Origin: CAVQRB01 sp963715055
Lineage (GTDB): Bacteria; Pseudomonadota; Alphaproteobacteria; Rhodobacterales; Rhodobacteraceae
Direction: 5' to 3'
Assembly: GCA_963715055.1 (NCBI GenBank)
Contig: CAVQRB010000002.1
Location: 372,001-436,000, forward strand
Length of the DNA stretch: 64,000 nucleotides
Shown: piece after piece, positions 55,157-63,475 of the stretch
How the letters are laid out: each line of letters starts with the position of its first letter
Position numbering within the stretch: position 1 is the stretch's first letter
Translations under genes and position numbers: made by a program
The notes under the pieces: model-generated
Database searches by the model: none
What the model was told of the DNA's origin: nothing
The model's input: the letters and a program-made list of their open reading frames with translations, nothing else

Positions 55157-56275
55157 TCAGCTTTTGACGGCGACGCTCGGCGAAACGACGTCGAGTCCCA
55201 GCGCCTTGCCGACCGCGAAATAGGTCAGCTGGCCTGCGTGGACATTCAGGCCGTTGAGCAGGTGCGGATCGTCCTGGCAAGCCTTCCGCCAGCCCTTGTC
55301 CGCCAGCGCCAGCATGAAGGGCATGGTCGCATTGCCAAGCGCGATGGTCGAGGTCCGCGCCACGGCACCGGGCATGTTCGCCACGCAATAGTGCATGATC
55401 CCGTCCACCTCATAAACCGGATCCTGATGCGTCGTGGCCTTTGAGGTCTCGAAGCAGCCGCCCTGGTCGATCGCCACATCCACCAGCGCCGCACCGGGCT
55501 TCAATTCGGCAAGTTGGGCGCGACTGATCAGCTTGGGTGCCGCAGCCCCGGGGATCAGCACCGCGCCGATGATCATGTCCGCCTCGCGCGCCAACTCGAT
55601 GGTATTGCCCGCGGAGGCGTAGGAGGTCTTGAACTGTCCGCCGAAGACATCGTCGAGGTAGCGCAGACGCGGCAGCGAACGGTCGAGCACGGTCACATCC
55701 GCCCCCATGCCGGCGGCGATCTTGGCCGCGTGGGTGCCGACGACACCGCCGCCGATCACCATGACCCGCGCGGGACCGACGCCCGGCACGCCGCCCATCA
55801 GCACGCCGCGCCCGCCATTGGCCTTCTGCAAGGTCCAGGCGCCGACCTGCGGCGCCAGACGCCCCGCCACTTCCGACATCGGCGCGAGCAGGGGCAGGCC
55901 GCCACGATCGTCGGTCACGGTCTCATAGGCGATGCAGGTGGCCCCGGAGGCCAGCAGGTCATGGGTCTGCTCAGGGTCCGGCGCGAGATGCAGATAGGTG
56001 AAGAGAACCTGCCCCTCGCGCAGCATCTTGCGCTCCACCGCCTGCGGTTCCTTGACCTTCACGATCATCTCCGCCGTCGCGAAAATCTCCTCCGCGGTCG
56101 GGACGATCTTCGCCCCCGCCGCCACATAGGCGGCATCGTCGAAGCCTGCCCCGGCGCCGGCACCCGCCTGCACCATCACCTGATGGCCATGGGCCACGGC
56201 TTCCTGTGCCGCATTGGGCGTGACGCCCACGCGAAATTCCTGCGGTTTGATTTCCTTGGGACAACCGATGATCAT
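55157..56275 (-). CDS. ald: Alanine dehydrogenase
   Basis: NAD-dependent conversion of L-alanine to pyruvate and ammonia. The 372-residue protein starts MIIGCPKEIKPQEFRVGVTP and has KVKEPQAVE, TYLHLAPDPEQ, the Rossmann motif VMVIGGGVVGTHAAKIAAGMG, VDVAIDQGGCFETS and NMPGAVARTSTIALGNATMP. GGAGGAGG before the ATG at 56275 fixes the start; the frame is open to 56383. It is divergent from an Lrp regulator with a palindromic site between them. Confidence 0.96.
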   Translation of the reverse strand: MIIGCPKEIKPQEFRVGVTPNAAQEAVAHGHQVMVQAGAGAGAGFDDAAYVAAGAKIVPTAEEIFATAEMIVKVKEPQAVERKMLREGQVLFTYLHLAPDPEQTHDLLASGATCIAYETVTDDRGGLPLLAPMSEVAGRLAPQVGAWTLQKANGGRGVLMGGVPGVGPARVMVIGGGVVGTHAAKIAAGMGADVTVLDRSLPRLRYLDDVFGGQFKTSYASAGNTIELAREADMIIGAVLIPGAAAPKLISRAQLAELKPGAALVDVAIDQGGCFETSKATTHQDPVYEVDGIMHYCVANMPGAVARTSTIALGNATMPFMLALADKGWRKACQDDPHLLNGLNVHAGQLTYFAVGKALGLDVVSPSVAVKS

Positions 56276-56320
56276 GACGACCTCCTCCATGGGTGTTTTT
56301 CTGATGGATACGCAATGACT

Positions 56321-56334
56321 TGCGCAATTGCGCA
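56321..56334. promoter_or_regulatory. Palindrome between ald and lrp, candidate Lrp/AldR operator
   Basis: TGCGCAATTGCGCA is a perfect 14-bp palindrome located 46 bp from the ald start and 79 bp from the regulator start. A nearby GCAAT (56312-56316) could be a further half-site. The likely binder is the adjacent Lrp protein; not proven. Confidence 0.55.
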
Positions 56335-56412
56335 CGATTTCCTCTCGCCTGGCACAGAGGTTTCGGGATATTCTTGCAGCCAATCAACAGAAGTCAGGAG
56401 AATCTTGCGCCG

Positions 56413-56871
56413 ATGAGTCTCGATCCGATCGACAAGCGCCTTCTGGCCGCCCTTCAGCGCAAGGGGCGCATGTCCAACGCCGAGCTTGGCGAGGCGGTGA
56501 ACCTCTCGCCCTCCGCCTGCCACAGGCGCGTGCAACGGCTCGAAGCGGAGGGCTTCATTCTGGACTATGTGGCGCTGCTCGATGCGCGCAAACTCGGCGT
56601 GCCCACCACCGTCTTCGTGGAGATCACCCTGCAGGGCCAGGCCGACGAGGTGCTCGACGCCTTCGAAAAGGCGGTGCGGCGCATTCCGGACGTGCTCGAA
56701 TGCCACCTGATGGCCGGGACCGCCGACTATCTGCTCAAGGTCGTGGCCGAGGATACCGAGGACTTCGCGCGCATCCACCGCCAGCACCTGACCCGTCTGC
56801 CCGGAGTCAGGCAGATGCAATCGAGCTTTGCCCTGCGAACCGTCTTCAAGACCACGGCCCTCCCGGTCTGA
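56413..56871 (+). CDS. Lrp/AsnC-family regulator, divergent from ald (AldR-like)
   Basis: A 152-residue feast/famine regulator: MSLDPIDKRLLAALQRKGRM, HTH SNAELGEAVNLSPSACHRRVQRLEAEGFILDYVALL, and the ligand-binding RAM domain with VLECHLMAGTADYLLKVVAEDTEDF. Homologues next to ald activate it in response to alanine. CAGGAGA lies about 13 nt upstream of the ATG. Open upstream codons (to 56320) extend into the ald promoter and are rejected. Confidence 0.9.
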   Translation: MSLDPIDKRLLAALQRKGRMSNAELGEAVNLSPSACHRRVQRLEAEGFILDYVALLDARKLGVPTTVFVEITLQGQADEVLDAFEKAVRRIPDVLECHLMAGTADYLLKVVAEDTEDFARIHRQHLTRLPGVRQMQSSFALRTVFKTTALPV

Positions 56872-57057
56872 GCCCCCGCGGAATCACAAGCGAAAGACCG
56901 TTTCAGGCATATCCACCCTGACGAAAACGCTTACGCGGGAAAACTTCCTGATGTAGGCTGCGCCGCGAATGACTTCGGATCGCATGTTCCCTGCACGGAT
57001 CGGCATCCCATACGATTTCCAGCAACTCGAAAAGACCCCGGAAGGATAAGACAGGAC

Positions 57058-57547
57058 ATGACGGAACTCACAGATGTGCGCGGTATCGGCCCCTTTCTGG
57101 CCGCCGAAATGGCGGCCGCCGGTATCGGATCCGCAGAAGACCTCGTGAAGGCTGACCCCGCCGCCCTTACCGCCTTCAAGGGCGTGGGAGCCACCAAGGC
57201 GGCAGCGCTGATCGCCGCGGGCCATGCGGCAATCTCTGCGGCCAACGCGGCGGAAGGTCCCGCGCCCGTGGAAAACCTGCCGGAAGCCGCTGAAAGCCCG
57301 GCGCCCGCGGGCACATCCGACGAGACGCCCTCTGCGACGCCGTCGAAAAAGAAGGGCAAGAAAGCCAAGTCCGCCGCCAAGACAAAATCGACAAAGAAGG
57401 ACAAGAAGACCAAAAAGGCCACAAGAAGGCCAAGGCGGAAAAAGCCGACGCCAAGACGGGCAAGAAGAAGGCGGACAAGAAGAAGCGACAAGAAGAAAGA
57501 AATCCGGCAAGAACGCCAAGACCGGAAAGAAGAAAAAGAAGAAGTAG
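57058..57547 (+). CDS. Helix-hairpin-helix protein with lysine-rich tail, reading frame broken in the tail
   Basis: N-terminal HhH domain MTELTDVRGIGPFLAAEMAA / LTAFKGVGATKAAALIAAGH (about 1-60), an alanine/proline linker, then a lysine/alanine tail (PSKKKGKKAKSAAKTKSTKK). After KKDKKTKK the frame turns arginine-rich; the lysine-rich histone-H1-like sense continues in a second frame (KAKAEKADAKTGKKKADKKK) and in a third (KKSGKNAKTGKKKKKK, stop at 57545-57547). Two single-base shifts in AAG-rich DNA explain this. The uncorrected frame ends at 57645. Likely a DNA-binding protein; role unknown. Confidence 0.65.
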
Positions 57548-57715
57548 CGCGTGCGTTGCCGGTCCGGGGCGTCCGCGTGATACGCGGGGTCACGTCCTTC
57601 CTGAAATGTCTTATGCCCATCGACTCTCGCGCGCCGAAGGCATAACGACGCCGCAACGGACCCGCAGCACTTGCGGGTCGGCGGCCCGACCGCGCTGACA
57701 GACAGGACTTTTTCC

Positions 57716-59971
57716 GTGATCCAGACCCTCGCCGATGCTCTCGCCGAACAAGGCTATGACAGCCTCACCGCCGTTCAGGAGGCCGTAAGCGACCCAGCCC
57801 TGGCCCAAGCGGACCTGCTCGTCTCGGCCCAGACCGGGTCGGGCAAAACGGTGGGCTTCGGCCTTGCCATTGCCCCGACGCTGATGGGCGAGGCCACGCA
57901 TTTCGAACCGGCCGCGGAACCGCTGGCGCTCGTGATTGCCCCGACCCGCGAACTGGCGATGCAGGTGCGCCGCGAACTCACATGGCTTTACGGCAAGGCC
58001 GGTGCCGTGGTCACCTCCTGCGTCGGCGGCATGGACAGCCGTTCCGAGGCGCGGGCTCTGGCGCGGGGCGCGCATGTGGTGGTGGCGACGCCCGGGCGGC
58101 TTTGCGACCACATCAAGCGTGGCAACATCGACCTCTCCGCCATCCGCGCCGTGGTGCTCGACGAGGCCGACGAGATGCTCGATCTCGGTTTTCGCGAAGA
58201 GCTGGAGTTCATCCTCTCCGAAGCCCCCGAAGAGCGCCGCACCCTGCTCTTTTCCGCCACCGTGCCCGCGTCCATCGTCAAGCTCGCCAAGAGCTATCAG
58301 AAGGACGCGCAGCGCATCTCCACCGTCGGCGAGACCCGCCAGCACGCCGACATCGAGTACCGCGCGCTCAACACCCATCCGCGCGACGCCGAGAACGCGA
58401 TCATCAACGTGCTGAGGTTCTACGAGGCGAAAAACGCCATCGTCTTCTGCAACACCCGCGCCGCCGTGGCGCGGCTCACCACGAAATTCACCAACCGTGG
58501 CTTCTCCGTCGTGGCGCTTTCCGGCGAGCTGACGCAATCCGAGCGCACCAATGCGCTGCAGGCGCTGCGCGACGGCCGGGCGCGGGTCTGCGTGGCGACC
58601 GATGTGGCCGCGCGTGGCATCGACCTGCCCAACCTCGAACTTGTCATCCATGCGGAACTGCCATCGAATTCCGACACGCTGCTGCACCGCTCGGGGCGGA
58701 CGGGCCGCGCCGGGCGCAAGGGGGTCTCGGCGCTGATCGTGCCGCCCAAACTGCGCAGCAAGGCCAACCGCCTGATCGGCGGCGCAAAATTGCAGGTAAC
58801 CTGGGCCGAGCCACCCTCCGCTGCCGAGGTCATGGCCGAGGATGAGGCGCGTCTGCTCGCCGATCCCTCCTGGACCGATCCGGTGCCGGAGGATGCGGAA
58901 GATTTCGTGGCGCGGCTCATCGCGGAATTCGACGCCGAACAACTGGCCTCCGCCTTCGTCAACCTCTACCGCGCGCGGCAATCGGCCCCCGAAGAGCTGT
59001 CCGACCCCGAGGCGCGTGACGAGCGCCCCCGCCCGGCCTTTGGCCCGTCGGTCTGGTTCTCGCTGTCCACCGGACGGCGCGACGGGGCTGAGCCGCGCAC
59101 CTTGCTGCCGATGGTCTGCCGCAAGGGTGATCTGACCAAGGACGACATCGGCGCGATCCGGATCCAGCCGAGCCACAGTTTCGTGGAAGTGCTGGCCGCG
59201 CGTGCTGATGCCTTCGTCGCCGCCGTGGGCCCGGAAATGACCCTGGAGACAGGCGTGACTCTGACCCGCCTCGACAAGGCGCCCGACCTCGACCGTGGCC
59301 CGCGACCGGAACGCAAATCGCCGGCCCCGAAACGTGAGCGGGCCCCTGTGCCGTCGCAAAGCTTCGAGCCGATGGACACCGCCCCTCCGGCGGAGGCGTC
59401 GGACATACCCCCCGCCCGGCCTCGCAAGCCGCGCAGCGAAGAGGCTGTGAAGCCCTACAAGCCTGCCGCCCTTGCCAAGGGCAAGCGCCCTCCGAAATCG
59501 CCCAAGACTGAGCGCACGCCGATGAAACCGGGTGCCAAGCCGAAGCCGAAGTCCTCAGCATCAGCGGGCGAGGAGCAACGCGCCCCACGCACCAAGCCGG
59601 TCTGGACCAAGGAAAACCGTGACGCGGCGCGGGCAGAACGCCCTGCGCGCGACGCCGCACCCTCCGAGACGCGGGGCGAGAAGCCCAAGGGCAAGAGTTT
59701 CGGCAAAGGCCGGGACAGGGCCGAGCAAAGGCCCGGCGGCAAATCGGACTTCAAGTCCGGCGGCAAGCCCGACTATAAATCAGCTGGCAAACCCGAGGCC
59801 AGAACCGGCGGCAAGCCCGGCCCGAAATCCGGAGGCAGGCCGGAGGCGGCACGCGACGACAGTGCAGCGAAGAAACGCGCGGCCGATCCCTCCAAGCGCT
59901 TCGTTCCACCGCACAAACGGGGCAAGCCCGGAGCCAAGGGCCCTAACGCCACGCCGAAGCGCAAACCCTGA
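57716..59971 (+). CDS. DEAD-box RNA helicase with DbpA-like domain and long basic tail
   Basis: A 751-residue ATP-dependent RNA helicase. Motifs: I AQTGSGKT (38-45), Ia APTRELA, II DEAD (148-151), III SAT (179-181), IV IVFCNTRAA, V ATDVAARGID, VI HRSGRTGRAG (324-333). A DbpA-type RNA-binding domain follows (about 465-505, KGDLTKDDIGAIRI). The last 220 residues are low-complexity and basic, with degenerate GGKP/SGGKP repeats. The start is GTG with AGGAC upstream; 15 more codons are open to 57671. Perhaps a cold-shock or ribosome-assembly helicase; not closely one of the named types. Confidence 0.9.
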   Translation: MIQTLADALAEQGYDSLTAVQEAVSDPALAQADLLVSAQTGSGKTVGFGLAIAPTLMGEATHFEPAAEPLALVIAPTRELAMQVRRELTWLYGKAGAVVTSCVGGMDSRSEARALARGAHVVVATPGRLCDHIKRGNIDLSAIRAVVLDEADEMLDLGFREELEFILSEAPEERRTLLFSATVPASIVKLAKSYQKDAQRISTVGETRQHADIEYRALNTHPRDAENAIINVLRFYEAKNAIVFCNTRAAVARLTTKFTNRGFSVVALSGELTQSERTNALQALRDGRARVCVATDVAARGIDLPNLELVIHAELPSNSDTLLHRSGRTGRAGRKGVSALIVPPKLRSKANRLIGGAKLQVTWAEPPSAAEVMAEDEARLLADPSWTDPVPEDAEDFVARLIAEFDAEQLASAFVNLYRARQSAPEELSDPEARDERPRPAFGPSVWFSLSTGRRDGAEPRTLLPMVCRKGDLTKDDIGAIRIQPSHSFVEVLAARADAFVAAVGPEMTLETGVTLTRLDKAPDLDRGPRPERKSPAPKRERAPVPSQSFEPMDTAPPAEASDIPPARPRKPRSEEAVKPYKPAALAKGKRPPKSPKTERTPMKPGAKPKPKSSASAGEEQRAPRTKPVWTKENRDAARAERPARDAAPSETRGEKPKGKSFGKGRDRAEQRPGGKSDFKSGGKPDYKSAGKPEARTGGKPGPKSGGRPEAARDDSAAKKRAADPSKRFVPPHKRGKPGAKGPNATPKRKP

Positions 59972-60066
59972 TCGGGTGCGCTCTTGCCGAAAATCATGAA
60001 GATCCGACGCGGTGAATGTCGAAACATCACCGGTATGCGCAGCCTGAGCGCGCCGTTGCTCCCGGT

Positions 60067-61113
60067 TCAGACGCCGTAGGTCGCGCGCATCTGCCGGAAT
60101 GACAGCAGGCGGCGCTGGCGCTCGTCCCAAAGATGCAGCCGCGCGCAGGCCAGGCTTTCGGCGATGGTCATGCGCTGCGCCTGCGCCAGTTCCGCATGAT
60201 CGCGCAGCACTTCGGTGAGGCGGTAGAACGGTATCCGGCTGTAGAGATGGTGGACATGGTGAATGCCGATGTTCGCGCTGAACCATTGCAGGATCGCGGG
60301 CATCACATAATGCGACGAGCCGTGCAGCGCGGCCTCGTGCAGCGCCCAGTCGTCGGCCTGGTCCCAATGGGTCTCCTCGAACTGATGCTGCACATAGAAG
60401 AGCCACATGCCCAGCGTCGCCGCCATCAGCGTCGTCGGGATGAAGATCAGCAGCACTGGCATCAGCCCGCCAAAATAGATGATCCCGGCGATCAGCAGGG
60501 CAATCGCCGCATTGGTCGCGAGCGCGCTCAGCCAGTAGCGCCCCTCTCCCATGAAATTGTAGGGGATGCGGTTCTCCAGCAGGAAGACATAGGCCGGTCC
60601 CAGCACGAAGAGCACCAGCGGGTTGCGGTAGGCGCGGTAGCCAAGCCGCCCCAGCCAGCCGCGGGCGCGGTATTCCTCCACCGTGAGGGTGATCACATCG
60701 CCGATGCCGCGCTTGTCGAGGTTGCCGGCGCTCGAATGATGCATCGCATGCGACCGCCGCCAGATGTCATAGGGCGTAAGCGTCAGCACGCCAAGCAGGC
60801 GGCCGGTCCAGTCGCTGAGCGTGCGGTTGGCAAAGAACGATCCGTGCCCGCAATCATGCTGGATACAGAAGAGCCGCACCAGAAAGAGCCCGTTCACGCA
60901 GGCCAGCGCCACGGCGGCAAGATAGCTGTAGTCCACCAGCCACCAGGCCAGCGCCCAGATGCCGAGGAAGGGAATGATGCTCACCGCGATCTCGAAGGCC
61001 GACCGGGCCGGGTCGGGATCACGGTATTTTGCGAGAACCTTCACCCAGTTCGCAGCCGCAACCTTGGCGCTTTCGACGGGGCGCGCCCCCTCGAAGGATG
61101 TGTTGGATGTCAT
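60067..61113 (-). CDS. Membrane fatty acid desaturase
   Basis: A 348-residue diiron desaturase with three histidine boxes: HDCGH (86-90), HAMHH (122-126) and HHVHH (285-289), and several hydrophobic helices between. This spacing fits acyl-lipid delta-desaturases (DesA type) that introduce double bonds in membrane lipids. The start at 61113 has AAGGCAG upstream; eight further codons are open. No regulator is adjacent. Confidence 0.9.
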   Translation of the reverse strand: MTSNTSFEGARPVESAKVAAANWVKVLAKYRDPDPARSAFEIAVSIIPFLGIWALAWWLVDYSYLAAVALACVNGLFLVRLFCIQHDCGHGSFFANRTLSDWTGRLLGVLTLTPYDIWRRSHAMHHSSAGNLDKRGIGDVITLTVEEYRARGWLGRLGYRAYRNPLVLFVLGPAYVFLLENRIPYNFMGEGRYWLSALATNAAIALLIAGIIYFGGLMPVLLIFIPTTLMAATLGMWLFYVQHQFEETHWDQADDWALHEAALHGSSHYVMPAILQWFSANIGIHHVHHLYSRIPFYRLTEVLRDHAELAQAQRMTIAESLACARLHLWDERQRRLLSFRQMRATYGV

Positions 61114-61239
61114 TCTGCCTTGCCTCATTTTGCGCACGTTGCGACAGCTTTAGCGCCAGTGCACGATTACACAAGCTTATTGACCAAAGCTGAACGACTT
61201 AGCGCTTTTCCGGACTTTTTGACGCATCCGCGCCACAGA

Positions 61240-61265
61240 CGGAAACGGAGCCCGAAGGCTCCGTT
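61240..61265 (-). terminator. Terminator of the ABC operon
   Basis: AACGGAGCC / GGCTCCGTT, 9-bp perfect stem capped by TTCG on the minus strand, followed by TCCGTC; 31 bp past the permease stop. The 183-bp gap to the desaturase holds nothing else. Confidence 0.7.
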
Positions 61266-61296
61266 CGCGAAGATCGTCGTGGGTCGGGGGCTGCGC

Positions 61297-62565
61297 TCAG
61301 CCTTTGCCCTTCCACGGCACCAGGATCCGTTCGGCCCACCGCATCAGCATGTCGATGCCGAAGCCGATGACGCCGATCAGGATGATCCCCATGATGACGA
61401 TATCGGTGTTCTGGAATTTCGATGCGGTCATGATCATCATGCCGGCCCCCTGTTCGGCGGCCACAAGCTCGGCGGCCACCACCGTGCCCCAGCAGACCCC
61501 CATCGCCACCCGCGCGCCGGTAAAGATCTCCGGCAGCGAGTTGGGGATGATGACATGGCGCATGATCTGCCACTTGCTCGCGCCCAGCGAATAGGCCGCA
61601 TGCACCTTGGAGATGTTCACGCCCGAGACGCCCGCGCGCGCGGCGATCGCCATGATCCAGAGGGCCGCAAGGAACAGCAGGATGATCTTGCCCGCCTCGC
61701 CGATACCCGCCCAGATGATCACCAGCGGAATGAGCGCGAGCGGCGGCACCGGACGCATGAATTCCACGATCGGATCGAACCAGCCGCGGAACCAGTTCGA
61801 CAGACCCATGGCATAGCCCAGCGGAATGCCGACAAGCGCCCCGAGCAGGAAGCCCACGATCACCCGGAAAAGCGAATAGCCCAGATGCTCCCAGAGCGTG
61901 AAGTTGCGGAAACCTTCGCTTGCGATGACCAGCGTCCGGCTCCAGACCTCTTCGGGCGCAGGCAGATAAAGCGGCTCCATCTGCCAGCCCCGCTCCGGCT
62001 CGAAATTCGGCGTGCCCTTGTCGCTGAGCGTGACCGAGCCACCCTCGACCTGCACGGTTTCGCCCGGCGCGATCTTCTGGCCGTTGATCGCGATGACCTC
62101 GGCGCCATCGCTCTTTTTCAGATCGTCGTTGCGATCCACGCTGACGAGACCGGAGCGCCACTGGGCGATCGCGACCGAATCGTTCTTGGCGAACCCGTCA
62201 CCGGGATCGACCTCTGGCGCGTCGGTCGGGGTTTCGCGCGGGTGCACCACCACCGTCACCGTGGCATCGTCGGGCGCCTGCCCGGGCATTTGCGCGGTGT
62301 AGGTGAAGGTCGTCGTTCCCTCGAAAGGGCCCGGCGCATGAAGAAAGCCCGGCAGCAGGTTCGAGCCGGTGAAGATCCCCCACATCAGGAAGATGGTCAG
62401 GATCGAGATGATGCCAGCCGCCCGGTTCGGACGCACAGCACTTTCGTCGCCGAAGGTCACGGTCTTGAGCGAGGTGTAGTCGTGCAGGCCGGAGCGTTGA
62501 ACCACCTTGGTCACGATGAAGAATGCCGCGACGAAGATGATGATGTAGATCAGAAGAGGGATCAT
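61297..62565 (-). CDS. ABC transporter permease (TauC/SsuC type) with a large extracytoplasmic insert
   Basis: Inner-membrane permease of 422 residues. Two N-terminal hydrophobic segments (about 3-20 and 50-70) are followed by a polar, beta-rich stretch (about 76-198: TFTYTAQMPGQ, TVTVVVHPRE, GQKIAPGETVQVEGGSVTL) before the family start LPAPEEVWSRTL and the usual five helices with the coupling loop AAYSLGASKWQIMRHVIIPNS. TauC-like permeases are usually about 250-300 residues, so the insert is unusual. Its start overlaps the ATPase stop by 4 bp. Substrate likely a sulfonate, nitrate-like or other small anion; not certain. Confidence 0.88.
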   Translation of the reverse strand: MIPLLIYIIIFVAAFFIVTKVVQRSGLHDYTSLKTVTFGDESAVRPNRAAGIISILTIFLMWGIFTGSNLLPGFLHAPGPFEGTTTFTYTAQMPGQAPDDATVTVVVHPRETPTDAPEVDPGDGFAKNDSVAIAQWRSGLVSVDRNDDLKKSDGAEVIAINGQKIAPGETVQVEGGSVTLSDKGTPNFEPERGWQMEPLYLPAPEEVWSRTLVIASEGFRNFTLWEHLGYSLFRVIVGFLLGALVGIPLGYAMGLSNWFRGWFDPIVEFMRPVPPLALIPLVIIWAGIGEAGKIILLFLAALWIMAIAARAGVSGVNISKVHAAYSLGASKWQIMRHVIIPNSLPEIFTGARVAMGVCWGTVVAAELVAAEQGAGMMIMTASKFQNTDIVIMGIILIGVIGFGIDMLMRWAERILVPWKGKG

Positions 62566-63368
62566 GCCGCATCCTCCGACCGGCCCATGATCTCTTCTTC
62601 CATGTCCCAGATCATCGACAGGATCTCTTCGCGCTTGGGTCCGAAATCGGGATGTTTCTTGACCTGCCGCAGGTCCGAATTCACGCCAAGCTCGGCGAAA
62701 GGCAGACGGTATTCCTTGTGGATGCGTCCGGGGCGCGGCGCCATCACGATCAGGCGCTCGCCCAGAAGCAGCGCCTCCTCCACCGAGTGGGTGATCAGGA
62801 TGATGGTCTTGCCGGTCTCCTTCCAGAGCTTCAGAACGAGGCTCTGCATCTTCTCGCGCGTCAGCGCATCGAGCGCGCCCAGCGGCTCATCCATCAGGAT
62901 CACATCCGGGTCATTGGCCAGACACCGCGCCAGCGCCACGCGCTGCTGCATCCCGCCCGACAACTCGTAGACGGCCTTTTCCTTGAAATCCTTCAGCCCC
63001 ACCACGTTCAGCAGGTGGTTCACGGTCTTGTCCTTGTCGATCTTGGGCATGCCCTTCATCGAGGGACCAAAAGCCACGTTCTCGCGCACCGACATCCACT
63101 CGAAGAGCGCGCCTTGCTGGAACACCATGCCGCGTTCGGCATCCGGCCCCTTGATCTCATGTCCGTTGAGCGTGAGCTTGCCGCTGGTCGGTGCGAGGAA
63201 CCCCGCCACGATGTTCAGAAGCGTGGTCTTGCCGCAGCCCGAAGGCCCGAGAACGCTCAGAAGCTCGCCCGCTTTCAGTTCGATCGACACGTCCTGCAAC
63301 GCCTGCACCGATCCGCCGTTCGGCAGATCGAAACGCATCGACAGGTTCTCTATGGATAATCCGGTCAT
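62562..63368 (-). CDS. ABC transporter ATP-binding protein (TauB/SsuB type)
   Basis: A 268-residue ATPase: Walker A GPSGCGKT (41-48), Q-loop VFQQGALFEWMSV, signature LSGGMQQR (136-143), Walker B VILMDEP (156-162), H-loop LITHSVEEAL. The DEPLGALDALTREKMQ segment and C-terminal PRPGRIHKEYRLPF are typical of the taurine/nitrate branch. The start follows GGGGACCTG; the frame is open far upstream to 63743, antisense to the binding-protein gene and rejected. Confidence 0.92.
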   Translation of the reverse strand: MTGLSIENLSMRFDLPNGGSVQALQDVSIELKAGELLSVLGPSGCGKTTLLNIVAGFLAPTSGKLTLNGHEIKGPDAERGMVFQQGALFEWMSVRENVAFGPSMKGMPKIDKDKTVNHLLNVVGLKDFKEKAVYELSGGMQQRVALARCLANDPDVILMDEPLGALDALTREKMQSLVLKLWKETGKTIILITHSVEEALLLGERLIVMAPRPGRIHKEYRLPFAELGVNSDLRQVKKHPDFGPKREEILSMIWDMEEEIMGRSEDAA

Positions 63369-63439
63369 CAGGTCCCCACCTTGTTGGCTGCCTGTGGCTT
63401 GAAGGGCAGGCCGTCCCGCCTTTTGTCGTTCGGTTTGTG

Positions 63440-63467
63440 CCCCGGCGCAGGTCGACCCGCGCCGGGG
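63440..63467 (-). terminator. Intercistronic hairpin between binding protein and ATPase
   Basis: CCCCGGCGC / GCGCCGGGG, 9-bp perfect stem with a 10-nt loop, just after the binding-protein stop and with no U-tract. Such hairpins often protect the upstream mRNA so that binding protein is made in excess. Confidence 0.6.
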
Positions 63468-63475
63468 CGGTCGCC

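Noticed and set aside
57655..57685. ACCCGC...GCGGGT hairpin just upstream of the helicase
   Set aside because: The stem is short (about 6 bp) with no U-tract, so calling it a terminator or attenuator is not supported.
57611..59359. 582-codon open frame antisense to the DEAD-box helicase
   Set aside because: High-GC codon bias leaves the antisense frame open; no ribosome site or family similarity, and the sense gene has all helicase motifs.
60133..62970. 945-codon plus-strand frame spanning the desaturase, a terminator and the ABC genes
   Set aside because: It covers three well-defined genes on the opposite strand and an intergenic hairpin; the translation is low-complexity His/Arg-rich, typical of a shadow frame.
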